DNA of 64,000 nucleotides. Origin: Solanum dulcamara. Its lineage: Eukaryota; Streptophyta; Magnoliopsida; Solanales; Solanaceae. The notes under the pieces are model-generated. The model was given only the letters and a program-made list of their open reading frames with translations, was not told the origin of the DNA and searched no databases. Position 1 is the first letter of the stretch. Each line of letters opens with the position of its first letter. The position numbers were made by a program, and so were the translations under genes. The DNA is taken from the NCBI RefSeq assembly GCF_947179165.1, contig NC_077237.1, forward strand, positions 61,673,523 through 61,737,522, written 5' to 3'. Below are positions 24,501 to 32,000 of the stretch, in pieces.

Positions 24501-25975
24501 AAACTTTTCAACTTTCCACCTTTCCAAAATGACTAAGTCATCCAAAACTCATTCAACCACCTCTGAAAGCGTGGGATCCCCCCAGACTACAAATACCATA
24601 CTGAAGCTAGGGGAAGGAGTAAAATAGTCAAAATGTACAAAAACCTCAAAATTACTACGAGGGTCGTTACAGGACACGGTACTCTGCACCAAAAAATTCT
24701 GATGCTGCATCAGCAGTTTCAAAAAGCTTTCTTGGGATTCAATTTGAGTTCTTTCCTTCAGCTTGACTTCTCCATAACTACACCCATAGCTTCCATCTTC
24801 ATGAACAAGCCTTTAAACGTCCTTGAATTCCCTTTGCTTGGCTTATAGTAAATGGCTTGATTAAACTTGGCGCCCAAGACTATGTAAGGAGACAACATAG
24901 TTCCCTCAACCTTTGTAGGGAACTTAATATCCCCCCCTTCCTGCACGCCCATGACTGGATATCCAGTGCGTGGACATGGACAGCTGATACCATGTTCAAA
25001 AATTGAAAATTGAGTCTAAATCAATCCCATAAGCTAGCTAATGAGAGAATTTCCCATCACCCGTAGGAGACAATAGCTCATTCCCTCCACTAGTTGGGAC
25101 ATTAACACTAGTATTTTTCCTTTTGTGTAGCCATCAGATGTTCCTGGGATTGGTGAATTGGCCCTTGGTCCTCTCATGTTTGGAGCTTCAAGTACACTGC
25201 TGAACGCGGACCACAATGAGATCTACTTCAAAGGAATGCCTGTTTTGAATGGAAAGGTAATGCATATTATTATCCCATAGTCTAAGCTATTTCAGTTTTA
25301 CTATCATCTTTGGCACTATTTGTATCTCAGGTTCTAAGAAGACATGGGGATGTGTTTGAACGTACTTCCAACGGATATTACCATGCACATGGTCGCGCAG
25401 ATGATACAATGAACCTAGGGGGCATAAAGGTCTGCATTTAGCCTCCAAATTGAATCCCAAAGTATATGTTTAGCATTAAGATCCTAGTAACTATGCATAT
25501 GAATGGACATTTGAGTTGTCAGGCAGTTCTCTGTACTGGATTGCTTCCTTTCCTAAGAGTTCAGCTATTCCATTTTGTCAGGTGAGTTCACTTGAGATTG
25601 AGCGCATATGCAATGCAGTAGATGAAAATATACTAGAGACAGCAGCAGTTGGAGTACCACCTGCTGGTGGTGGGCCTGAGAAGTTGGTAATTGCAGTCGT
25701 GTTCAAGGATTCAGATAACTTGGAGCACAAGTTGGTCAATTTGATGATTTCTTTCAACACAACTTTGCAGAGGAAGTTGAATCCATTGTTCAAGGTATAG
25801 CATAGGCCTGAAAGGTTGTAAGTTCATTAGGAGATATCGTCTCATCTAAATACATAATGTGCAGGTTTCTAGTATTGTTCCTCTCCCTTCCCTTCCAAGA
25901 ACAGCAACAAATAAAGTCATGAGAAGGGTATTGAGGCAGCAGTTCTCTCAAGCAGATCAAGGTTCCAGACTGTGA
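3887..25975 (+). CDS. AAE18: Peroxisomal acyl-activating enzyme, AAE17/AAE18 type (14 exons)
   Basis: Join: 3887-4149, 4685-4814, 4939-5186, 5639-5843, 7079-7119, 7265-7390, 13235-13308, 15640-15860, 16398-16492, 16786-17002, 25131-25256, 25331-25429, 25582-25794, 25865-25975. The exons total 2169 nt with no internal stop, giving 722 residues. All introns are GT-AG and the phases match throughout. An in-frame TAG lies two codons before the ATG, which supports this start. The ANL-superfamily motifs are intact: SSGTTGDPK (about 358-366), CGGTEIGG (498-505), HGD (587-589), [11 protein letters not shown] (603-613) and the catalytic lysine in TATNK (K703). The protein ends in SRL, a canonical PTS1, so it should act in the peroxisome matrix. 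The family activates carboxylic acids through an acyl-AMP to CoA thioesters. In Arabidopsis, AAE18 activates the auxin precursor 2,4-DB. The natural substrate cannot be read from the sequence. AAE17 is the close alternative name. Confidence 0.93.
4509..4528. repeat. Poly(T) tract in intron 1
   Basis: An uninterrupted T run of about 18-20 bases within intron 1 of the AAE18-like gene. No other structure is seen in this intron. Confidence 0.8.
4685..4814 (+). CDS. AAE18: AAE18-like exon 2
   Basis: The first base completes a proline codon. The exon then encodes the segment with [17 protein letters not shown] and YEDPISSF, up to residue 131. Acceptor ..AACAG, donor GTAGGT. Confidence 0.9.
4939..5186 (+). 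CDS. AAE18: AAE18-like exon 3
   Basis: Starts in phase 0 with [11 protein letters not shown] and runs to a split tryptophan codon (residue 214). It includes [14 protein letters not shown] and [10 protein letters not shown], which resemble the N-terminal domain of acetyl-CoA-synthetase-like enzymes. Donor GTAAGA. Confidence 0.92.
5639..5843 (+). CDS. AAE18: AAE18-like exon 4
   Basis: Residues 214-282, with [14 protein letters not shown] and [16 protein letters not shown], the Rossmann-like first subdomain. It ends IFTQ before donor GTGCTC. Confidence 0.92.
5844..7078 (+). other. Intron 4 of AAE18-like gene
   Basis: AT-rich, with GT and AG ends. It holds an AT dinucleotide microsatellite and no recognisable gene or transposon. 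The small open frames across it follow the microsatellite. Confidence 0.75.
6529..6582. repeat. (AT)n microsatellite in intron 4
   Basis: About 54 bp of AT dinucleotides interrupted by one GT. Confidence 0.95.
7079..7119 (+). CDS. AAE18: AAE18-like exon 5 (41-nt microexon)
   Basis: Encodes [13 protein letters not shown] plus two bases of a serine codon. Without this 41-nt exon the frame of exons 4 and 6 would not join. Acceptor GTACAG, donor GTCATC. Confidence 0.85.
7265..7390 (+). CDS. AAE18: AAE18-like exon 6
   Basis: Encodes [19 protein letters not shown] through [11 protein letters not shown] and ends in a split lysine codon (residue 338). The donor GTAAGA opens the 5.8-kb intron 6. Confidence 0.9.
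7423..7490. repeat. 34-bp tandem duplication in intron 6
   Basis: Two adjacent 34-bp copies (7423-7456, 7457-7490) beginning TTCTTTATACATG. They differ at about one base near the end, which suggests a recent local duplication 30 bp after the splice donor. Confidence 0.9.
7530..9500 (-). mobile_element. RTE-type LINE fragment, 5'-truncated, in intron 6
   Basis: Minus-strand pieces of a non-LTR reverse transcriptase. In order they are an upstream segment with [20 protein letters not shown] (9086-9343), [20 protein letters not shown] and [15 protein letters not shown] (8769-9008), [17 protein letters not shown] and [20 protein letters not shown] (8465-8647), [20 protein letters not shown] (8189-8437) and a C-terminal [20 protein letters not shown] segment near 7900. 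The expected [YF]ADD catalytic box reads FEND (about 8427-8438). Stops and frameshifts break the frame. The endonuclease domain is absent, consistent with the usual 5' truncation of LINEs. A TACCCTAATATGCGACC block occurs at both 7530 and 7703 near its 3' end. Confidence 0.85.
9515..9670. mobile_element. Possible MITE remnant
   Basis: GTGTTTGGACATGAATT at the left and ATGGTCAAGCATGT at the right loosely mirror each other, as in Solanaceae foldback MITEs. The termini are degraded and no target duplication is visible. Confidence 0.3.
9778..10153. mobile_element. Tourist-like MITE
   Basis: A ~376-bp non-coding element. The terminal inverted repeats GGGTGTGTTTGGTA and TACCAGCCACACCC match at 12 of 14 positions. 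It is flanked by TAA on both sides (9775-9777, 10154-10156), the 3-bp duplication typical of PIF/Harbinger-derived MITEs. Confidence 0.7.
10157..13234 (+). other. Remainder of intron 6, unrecognised
   Basis: About 3 kb with no long open frame. Frames up to ~104 codons show no family motif and are not called. Its base composition is less AT-rich than the flanking LTRs. It may be old transposon sequence. A C-rich tract near its end is listed separately. Confidence 0.45.
13099..13120 (-). other. C-rich tract, possible G-quadruplex on minus strand
   Basis: C runs of 7, 4 and 4 bases are separated by single A residues, so the minus (template) strand carries G7-T-G4-T-G4. The run of seven can supply two G-tracts. 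It lies about 115 bp before the acceptor of exon 7. Confidence 0.45.
13235..13308 (+). CDS. AAE18: AAE18-like exon 7 (start of P-loop motif)
   Basis: Encodes [19 protein letters not shown] and then SSGTT of the AMP-binding P-loop. The next glycine codon is split by intron 7. Acceptor TGCAG, donor GTGTAG (weak). Confidence 0.9.
13309..15639 (+). other. Intron 7 of AAE18-like gene
   Basis: 2.3-kb intron with GTGTAG donor and TCCAG acceptor. It contains a truncated minus-strand copia end (listed separately). From 14800 to 15639 nothing is recognised apart from a short duplicated block (ATAGCCAAATGTTTCTCCATTCC at about 15046 and 15082). Confidence 0.7.
13640..14740 (-). mobile_element. 3' end of a minus-strand copia element (LTR plus end of pol)
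   Basis: Read on the minus strand, a sequence resembling the end of a copia RNase H (a DQL..IFTSL segment, then [12 protein letters not shown]) runs from about 14740 to 14600. A purine tract AAAGGGAG follows, then TGTTAGAATCC, a typical copia LTR start, at 14587. The far LTR boundary is not clear; about 13640 is a guess. The rest of the element is missing. Confidence 0.5.
15640..15860 (+). CDS. AAE18: AAE18-like exon 8
   Basis: Completes the P-loop with GDPKAIPW and continues through [19 protein letters not shown] to residue 436 (..FAKFVQ). Acceptor TCCAG, donor GTTAAT. Confidence 0.93.
16398..16492 (+). CDS. AAE18: AAE18-like exon 9
   Basis: Encodes [18 protein letters not shown] to DWSTI plus a split arginine codon (residue 468). 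Acceptor ACCAG, donor GTAGTT. Confidence 0.9.
16786..17002 (+). CDS. AAE18: AAE18-like exon 10 (A5 motif)
   Basis: Encodes [16 protein letters not shown] and the adenine-binding motif YCGGTEIGG, ending at ..DDGFPI (residue 540). The donor GTAAGC opens the 8.1-kb intron 10. Confidence 0.93.
17003..17882 (+). other. Proximal part of intron 10
   Basis: Follows the GTAAGC donor. No gene is seen. It may itself include old transposon sequence. It ends in GGACA (17883-17887), the target site duplicated by the solo LTR that follows. Confidence 0.5.
18049..18331 (-). repeat. Copia 3' LTR
   Basis: ~283-bp direct repeat of 21525-21807. The blocks AGAACTTGGACTG and TTCTTATGCATTTTTCT are shared. The adjoining CTCCTTCCTTT (18332-18342) is the polypurine tract on the minus strand. 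Confidence 0.85.
18327..20117 (-). pseudogene. Copia reverse transcriptase and RNase H, broken
   Basis: The linker after integrase ([20 protein letters not shown], 19716-20117) is followed by the RT with stops between 19270 and 19715. It continues with [10 protein letters not shown] and [10 protein letters not shown] (18821-19267), the MDD being the catalytic DD box, and ends in RNase H with [18 protein letters not shown] and a final KEGV-stop (18327-18767). Frames change between segments. Confidence 0.85.
20283..20777 (-). pseudogene. Copia zinc knuckle plus truncated integrase
   Basis: Starts with a CCHC knuckle ([14 protein letters not shown]), then passes within about 30 residues into the second half of the integrase core: [13 protein letters not shown] (second catalytic Asp), NGVSERRNR (catalytic Glu) and [18 protein letters not shown]. 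The retropepsin, the HHCC domain and the first catalytic Asp are missing, so an internal deletion has fused gag to mid-integrase. Confidence 0.85.
20771..21361 (-). pseudogene. Copia gag (UBN2-type) fragment
   Basis: A 196-codon open frame with [59 protein letters not shown] and [11 protein letters not shown], typical of copia gag capsid-like proteins. It stays open to its 3' end, where the frame passes into the zinc-knuckle and integrase region. It is the best preserved part of the element. Confidence 0.85.
21525..21807 (-). repeat. Copia 5' LTR
   Basis: Begins TGTGATTTTC in plus-strand reading. GTGCTCTGATACC, the complement of a tRNA-Met primer site, is at 21509-21521. It differs from the other LTR by scattered substitutions and small indels. 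Confidence 0.85.
24677..25130 (+). other. Distal part of intron 10
   Basis: Sequence between the solo LTR and exon 11. No gene or repeat is recognised. It ends in the GTGTAG acceptor. Confidence 0.6.
25131..25256 (+). CDS. AAE18: AAE18-like exon 11
   Basis: Encodes [20 protein letters not shown] to [11 protein letters not shown] (residue 582). The acceptor is GTGTAG at 25125-25130. A CAG seven bases downstream would break the frame, so the TAG site is preferred. Confidence 0.9.
25331..25429 (+). CDS. AAE18: AAE18-like exon 12 (A7 and A8 motifs)
   Basis: Encodes [19 protein letters not shown], then [13 protein letters not shown]: the ATP-ribose-binding aspartate and the hinge into the C-terminal domain. 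Residues 583-615. Confidence 0.93.
25582..25794 (+). CDS. AAE18: AAE18-like exon 13
   Basis: Encodes [14 protein letters not shown], the conserved [13 protein letters not shown], and KLNPLFK (residues 616-686). This is the mobile C-terminal subdomain. Confidence 0.93.
25865..25975 (+). CDS. AAE18: AAE18-like exon 14, PTS1 terminus
   Basis: Encodes [17 protein letters not shown] with catalytic lysine K703, then [11 protein letters not shown] and the C-terminus QGSRL-stop. SRL is a canonical peroxisomal targeting signal 1. Confidence 0.93.
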   Translation, partial: VSSIVPLPSLPRTATNKVMRRVLRQQFSQADQGSRL

Positions 25976-26120
25976 CCTGTATAATTCACAATGAAGAAAC
26001 TTTATGTAATAATATAACATTGTAATATGATTCAAATTTTCTTTCTTACGTACAAATCTCATAATATAAAAACCGCAATACAAGTAGTTGATCCATAGAT
26101 TTATTTTATTGTAACATGTA
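25976..26120 (+). terminator. Probable 3' UTR and polyadenylation region of AAE18-like gene
   Basis: AT-rich sequence follows the stop, with an AATAAT-type near-upstream element at about 26009 and several TGTAA words (26004, 26021, 26112) typical of plant poly(A) regions. The exact cleavage site is unknown. Confidence 0.35.
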
Positions 26121-26680
26121 CTTTACATATGAATTACATGCATTCTACTGAATGGAAATCATTTATGCGTGAAATAATCATTTATGCATTATAAAATGGG
26201 GATTACTTGTTTTTATCCATCTGAGTTTCAGAATACCTAAAATTTGGAACTACAGTAAGCAATTACGTGCTTGCCTAATGTTTGCCCCATGGAAAACTCC
26301 AACTTGTAAAGGGACCAGTCAAGAAGCAAATAGTTCTGAACTAATTATTTCAAGAACAATAAAACTTCAGATAATAGTCATAATACGTTCCTAATTCCAT
26401 CGCTAAGCCCCCGCGGGTTGGGCATTGACTAAAATAAAAAAAATGAACAAAATCGAGAAAATCTGCCATGTGAAGCAAGAAAATTGAGTCACAGGTGATA
26501 AAAAAGTTTCTAATTAAAAAAAGGTAGCATGTTGATCAAGACCAAGTTCAAATCATTTACTAATTAAGGGATTAAGTTAAATGGGGTGAAATGTAATTTT
26601 AAAATTTGTTAAACTTTTAAAAAATATAATTTTTTCTACACTTTTCTAATAGGACCCCAACTGACCCATTTCAAATCAGT
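26121..26680. other. AT-rich intergenic stretch downstream of AAE18-like gene
   Basis: No open frame of note. The left end of the MULE-like region probably lies in here (about 26440-26640), but no terminal inverted repeat could be paired because the right end is lost. Confidence 0.4.
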
Positions 26681-26689
26681 CAATCTCCT

Positions 26690-26835
26690 CTTTCAAAAAA
26701 TAAAACTGTTCATCTTCCTCTCCAAAGAACTCTGTCTCTTCTCCAAAGTTCTTCAAGTTTTCTCTTCGTCTTCGTCTTCTTCGTCTCGCGCTTTGCTCTT
26801 CATCTTCGTCGTCTTCTTCTCTTGTCCTCGATATT
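26690..26835. repeat. CT-rich leader-like tract with CTTCGT repeats
   Basis: Pyrimidine-rich with several CTTCGT units (26765-26815), followed by GCAGAGGTAAAAAT, which resembles a transcribed leader with a splice donor. It could be the 5' leader of the Ulp1-like gene of the MULE-derived region. Confidence 0.4.
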
Positions 26836-27356
26836 GTCATTGCAGAGGTAAAAATTTCTCCAAATAGTTATGGTTTTGAGTTTGAGTTTTCATAGTTTTT
26901 TTGTTAAAAAAAGAATATGCATCTTGTGTGTGTGCTATGTTTATTGTTTCTCCAAATATTTCATAGTTTATTGTTGTGTTGTTTTTTTGCCCTAATACAT
27001 TGTATTCATTATTGTGATGGTGTGTACATTGATGAGATCTGAAGAAATAAATGATGTATGAATGACATAGTAGAAAAAATAATAGTAAAAAGGTGTATAG
27101 TTGCTACAACAATTTCTAAATTTATTTGATTTTTTTCAATAGACGAGGTACTTGCTGTAACCACCCTCTCAGCTGTTGAAGAAAAATCATTAGTTGCTTA
27201 ATAAGTCACAAAAATTTAAGTAGTTGATGAACCAACCACTTAAATTGCCGCAACAAATTTCTTAACTTGCAACCTTAAGTTGTCGCAACAACTTAAGTAA
27301 TTGATGAAACAACTGCTTAAATGGCTTCATTAAGTACCTTAAGTTGCTTCATTAAT
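26836..27356. other. Left part of MULE-derived region with CAACAACTTAAG-type stutter
   Basis: From about 27170 the words GTTGCTGCAAC, CAACAACTTAAGT and GAAACAACTGCTTAA recur irregularly. The same low-complexity style appears at 33600-35300, 36240-39000 and 39860-39960. This is the main reason for joining the pieces into one interrupted element. No coding frame is seen. Confidence 0.45.
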
Positions 27357-28003
27357 TTACTACCCTTCCATTCTAGGACCAGCTCATTTGGGAATTGGAA
27401 CTTAACAACTCGGGTTCTACAATCAATAGAAGCATAACATGCATATAACCAATCTATACCAAGGATAACATCAAAATCGGTCATCTCAAACTCAACTAGA
27501 TCACATAGGATAACTTTATGGAAGACTGAAACCGAACAATTTCTATAGACTCTTTTAGCCACAATCGACTCACCTACGAGAGTATAAATGGAGAAAGGCT
27601 CTAACAATATTTTGGGACTCACATCAAATCTCATTGCCACATAAGAAGAAAGAAAAGATAAGTTTGCACCCAGATCTTGCAAAGCATAAACATCATAGTG
27701 AAAGACCTGTAACATACCGGTAACAACATCAGACATCTCCTCCACCTCTTGCCTACCATGGAGAGCATAGAACCTATTATTGCGTTGACCACCCTTTGGT
27801 TGCACTTGTCCACCTTGAGCAACTTGGACTTGAGGATGAACATCTTTGACCTTAAATTTCTTAGACTGATTACCCGGCTTACCATACCGATAGCACACAT
27901 TCAACCCGGCTAGACATTTACCCTTGTGGTTCCTATCACACTTCTTGCATACCGGAGTAACTTGGCCTATAGGAGCACCTCCATGAGGTTTAGGGTTGGG
28001 CAT
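27317..28003 (-). pseudogene. Gypsy gag C-terminus and retropepsin
   Basis: A 228-codon open frame. The zinc-knuckle area CKKCDRNHKGKC..NVCYRYGKPGN is followed by an aspartic protease in which ALQDLGANLSFLS replaces the usual ALLDPGATLSFV. It still has the catalytic Asp, but DxG reads DLG. Downstream come FDVILGIDWLYACYASIDC and FQFPNELVLEWKG, typical of gypsy proteases. The last ~14 residues are read-through into unrelated sequence. Confidence 0.85.
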
Positions 28004-28858
28004 CCTATATTTGTCAAACCTCGGAGTAGACTATTAGAAGACCCTTTCCCGAAAATGAGGATGTCCACCACTTCCAAACTTAGCATGAGAGAATTCACTA
28101 TCATTGATCCTTGGCTTCTTAGATTCTCTATTCTTCATCTTTAGCTTCTCACTTTCTACTTGATCCGCATAGGTCATGAGTCTAGATATATCCATCTCCC
28201 GTATCAACATAGCAGTTTTGCACTCCATTACAACTATAATCGACACACCCGACACAAACTTGCTCATACGAGCTCTTTAGTCGGCAACCATGAATAGAGC
28301 GTATTTTACAATTGAGCAAACTTGAGGGCATATTTCCTCACACTCATACCACCTTGCTTAAGGTTGATAAACTCTTGCACCTTGGCCTCCCTCAACTCTA
28401 GTGGGAAAAAGCGATCAAGAAACACTCCCTTGAACTCATCCCAAGTCATGGTCTCCGCCTCTCTAGGACTCTCACTTTTTCATTGATCGAACAAATTTGA
28501 GCAATACACCTCAATTGGTACGTACGCAACTCTTCCCTTTCAACAGGGCTAATCCCCTAATTTCAACAATCTTATGGATGTTATCGATAAACTCTTAGGG
28601 ATCCTCATCAAGTTTAAAACCCCAAAACTCCAGAGGATTCATCCTAATGAAATCACGAACTCTTTTTGCCACCATACTAGAATTTGGGTTCACAGGAGCA
28701 ACCACCTCACAATTTACTCAAGCCATAACGACTTGAGAAAGTATTTGAAAGGCCGCTCGGACCTCGGCATTGGAAACTTGATCATTCATAGGGTCATTCA
28801 GAGCTTGCTTCTCCTCTTCAACCACGTTCCTTCTAATAGGGTATCTTCGTGGTGGCAT
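28004..28858 (-). pseudogene. Gypsy gag N-terminal and capsid region, broken
   Basis: Starts MPPRRYPIRRNVVEEEKQAL at 28858. It continues with DFIRMNPLEFWGFK, RARMSKFVSGVS and MDISRLMTYADQVESEK, all hallmarks of Solanaceae gypsy gag. Several in-frame stops and frameshifts interrupt it (for example near 28480-28640). Confidence 0.8.
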
Positions 28859-29057
28859 ATTCTGAAAATTGTAAAGAACAAACGTTAGAGGGAAAAGACT
28901 TAACCACTCTACCGCATGACATAGATCATGAAAAAAGTAAGACTTTTCCTAAGACGTTTTATAGCCTCCTATTCATGGATATGGTATGCTTCACATCAAT
29001 GAATAAAACTCTACTTAACGCGGCATGTTAGACTCCTTAGGACTCTTCTAAACCTTA

Positions 29058-29070
29058 GGCTCTGATATCA
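29058..29070 (-). other. Primer binding site of minus-strand gypsy element
   Basis: GGCTCTGATATCA is the complement of TGATATCAGAGCC, close to the 3' end complement of initiator tRNA-Met. It sits 4 bases from the LTR end at 29075. Confidence 0.75.
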
Positions 29071-29074
29071 AGTT

Positions 29075-32000
29075 TATCATGACCTGACCAAGGGCCTAGT
29101 CGTAACATAGTGGTGGGGATATGAGGGACCCCAACCATAAGCTATCTCAACATTCATAGTATGCATAAGGTAAAGAACAATATAAATATGAGCAGAAGTA
29201 ATCATTAAGTCAGGAGTGGGACCAAGGGAATCCAACTCCATAAACATCCAAACCAGACTACAACAATATATCTTCTAAACATGACTCTAGTCTAATCTTT
29301 GGCGGGGGCTTAGGACAAGCTCCTAGCTCACCATAACAAAAGAAGAAATTCAAAGTAAAATTAACATGAATAAGAGTCATGTCCTTGATAGAATAAGGAA
29401 TCACCAACTTTTTGGGAATATAAAGAAATCTCTAGTCACGAGCAGGATAATCGCGAGGGTCATCCGTACTACATTATGAGACAATGTAGGTAAAATATGT
29501 GTTAGTACATTTGAATGTACTAAGTAAGTGAGGGTATGTATGAACAACTAAAAGAATGTATCAATATGCCATAAGATGCATGACCAATCATAATGAATAT
29601 GAGTATAGCTTAAAAACAATTTAAAACACAAAAAACTCATGGTCAATGCATATCATAAAAATTCAACTTTCAACTCATAATTCGACATCTCATAGCTTAA
29701 CTTTGAACTTGTGTGGGATAATACCTTTAACCAACAACTAAGACTATGCGAGCTATTACATGGAATTTGATGACTCATGCATCGATATAGGCCGATGACT
29801 CCTGCATCAAAATAGGGGAGGCTAACGTGTCAGGGCATACTTCAAAGATAACTCAACTTAACTTTACTGTACTATATGTGGATCCACTAGCTAGGCCATG
29901 AAGGCAACCATTGTGGGAAACATAGTTTGGACTTTAGGGAGCTACTAGAATCCCCTTGGTCAACCAACTGCATTAACTGACTGAACCCCACTTAAAAGCC
30001 CTCTCGGTACTTAGTCAATATCCCAATAAAAACTCATAAAAACATAATCATTAAATAGTAGGAAAAGATAGTAACTACCTATTAATCCATCTTTAAAACA
30101 AAAAAAGGAATAGCTCATCTACTTAGTTATTCATAAGAATCTATAGCTTCGATGAGAATTGTCATTATCACCACCTTTAAAACATCTTTTGATCTTAACT
30201 CTGATAATCATCATAACTTTAACTTTAATATCATAAATCTCAACTTTGCTCATAAAAACTTTCATTCAATATCATTTAATTCATGATCAACCCATAACTC
30301 ATCTTTATCTTATAATCATAGCTTGAAAATGACTTTATGCATGAGCATATACAATTCAAATTGAAATCATGCTATTCATATGAGAACATGCATATAAAGA
30401 TCATTGATAACATCTAAAAATAAAATCAACTCAGCCCAATGCAATTCATCAAAACTAGGGTTCATAATCAATTGTAATTTGAATGAAAACTTGAGAAATC
30501 TTTAGGACTTCATGGGTGAAAAGGAACCATGAATCAATCCCCACATACCTTGCTTGAATTCACTAGGAATTGAAGAAGAACTTTAAATAAATATGGAAAC
30601 CCTAGCTTGAATTTGCGGAGAAACCTTGAGAGACTGTGTGCATTCTTGCCTTGGGAATTTTGAGAGAATGAATTGAATAGGAGGGGAATTTGAAGAATAG
30701 AATATTTATAGACTTGAACTTGGTGATAAATGTGTCTAGGTTCATTGAACCGTGCTTTGGAGAAGACACAATTTCCCTTCATTTAATCTCGAATTCCGAA
30801 CCTATGAATGAGTTCCTATGGGTTGTCAAAGTGTTGACGAGTCATCTAAACGACTCATCCTACAGGTTTGAGAAAAGTACCAAAATAGGAACGGTCAAGG
30901 TTTATGGCCCGTCTTCTTGTCTATAGGTCGTCTAATTGTGTATCATCTCCTAAAAATGTTGTATATAATATTTCAATTCTCGCCTAAAAATGATACAACC
31001 TCTGTATTTTGGGCATAACCTTTCATAAGATGGTCCAAATTAGATGATTCAAATTTTCGAGTAACCAAAATATCATTACCTACAACTTTTGTGAAGATCA
31101 TATTTTAAGTTTCGGAGGTTAAATAAGTCAAACAAATAAATTATTGTAAGACATAATGCTGTGATGGAATGGAGTGTTTATAGAAGAAATATCATATCTT
31201 ACTGTAGGATGCTCCAAATTGGTTGATTCTTGAACGACATGATACTTCCATATCTACAATTCTTATGAGACACCAAATCCTAATAAGGAATTTATCTTGT
31301 TCAAACGCAACTCCGAAAGAGAACTCATCTCACCTACCATGGAAAGATCTAGAACCCTTTGACATCATCCATGACATCAAAATCCTCAATTGAATTTTCA
31401 AGATCATCCTTTGTAATTATTTTTATTTATTTTTAGGTCCCTCTTCTACACTTATAAATACCCACCTTATTTCCTCATTTTATTTATCAAGCTTTCTCAA
31501 GCAACTCTTCTCTCTATACACTTCTTTATTCATTCTCAAATATAGCTTTAGTTCTTAGTAGTGAAGATATACTATTCCGTTGATTCATATACTTCAGATA
31601 GTACACAAAACGTTCCGGCGAGGAGAAAAGCTAGGACTCAAGAGTGTTCATTAAGTCCTTCAATTCTGACTAAAGCTTCGGATTTCAGGTATGTAAGGCT
31701 TCAATAAGAATATTCCTTCCACTCTTATGACTAAAGTATTTTAATTATATGATAAATTATGTTTATTTTTGTTAAGCTTTACTCTAAGTTATGTGGGTGT
31801 TTATCCATGGGTTCTTCCATCCATGTAGTCCAAAAACTCTTTCAATTAAGTCTCTTGATTTCAAGTAATATTTTCTTATGGTAATTCTTATATTTATTTA
31901 ATAGTATGAATCATGATTAAACTAATGATTATTGGTCTATTTTTATGCAACATAATTTTATATGTATGAATTGATGGTATGCAAGAAATTCCTCTATTTA

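Larger units (their letters stand above)
17888..24671 (-). mobile_element. Gypsy solo LTR (minus) with a nested copia element, in intron 10
   Basis: The left end TGTCACAACCC and right end GGGTCGTTACA are the reversed termini of a gypsy LTR (TGTAACGACCC ... GGTTGTGACA on the minus strand). The 5-bp GGACA occurs immediately on both sides (17883-17887, 24672-24676), a perfect target duplication. Without the nested copia the LTR is about 3.0 kb. No PBS, gag or pol of its own is visible, so it is a solo LTR. The small open frames inside (such as 22021-22251 and 22906-23175) are not genes. Confidence 0.85.

Noticed and set aside
3887..25975. AAE18-like gene as a pseudogene because of its huge introns
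   Set aside because: The exons join without any stop or frameshift and keep all catalytic motifs and the PTS1.
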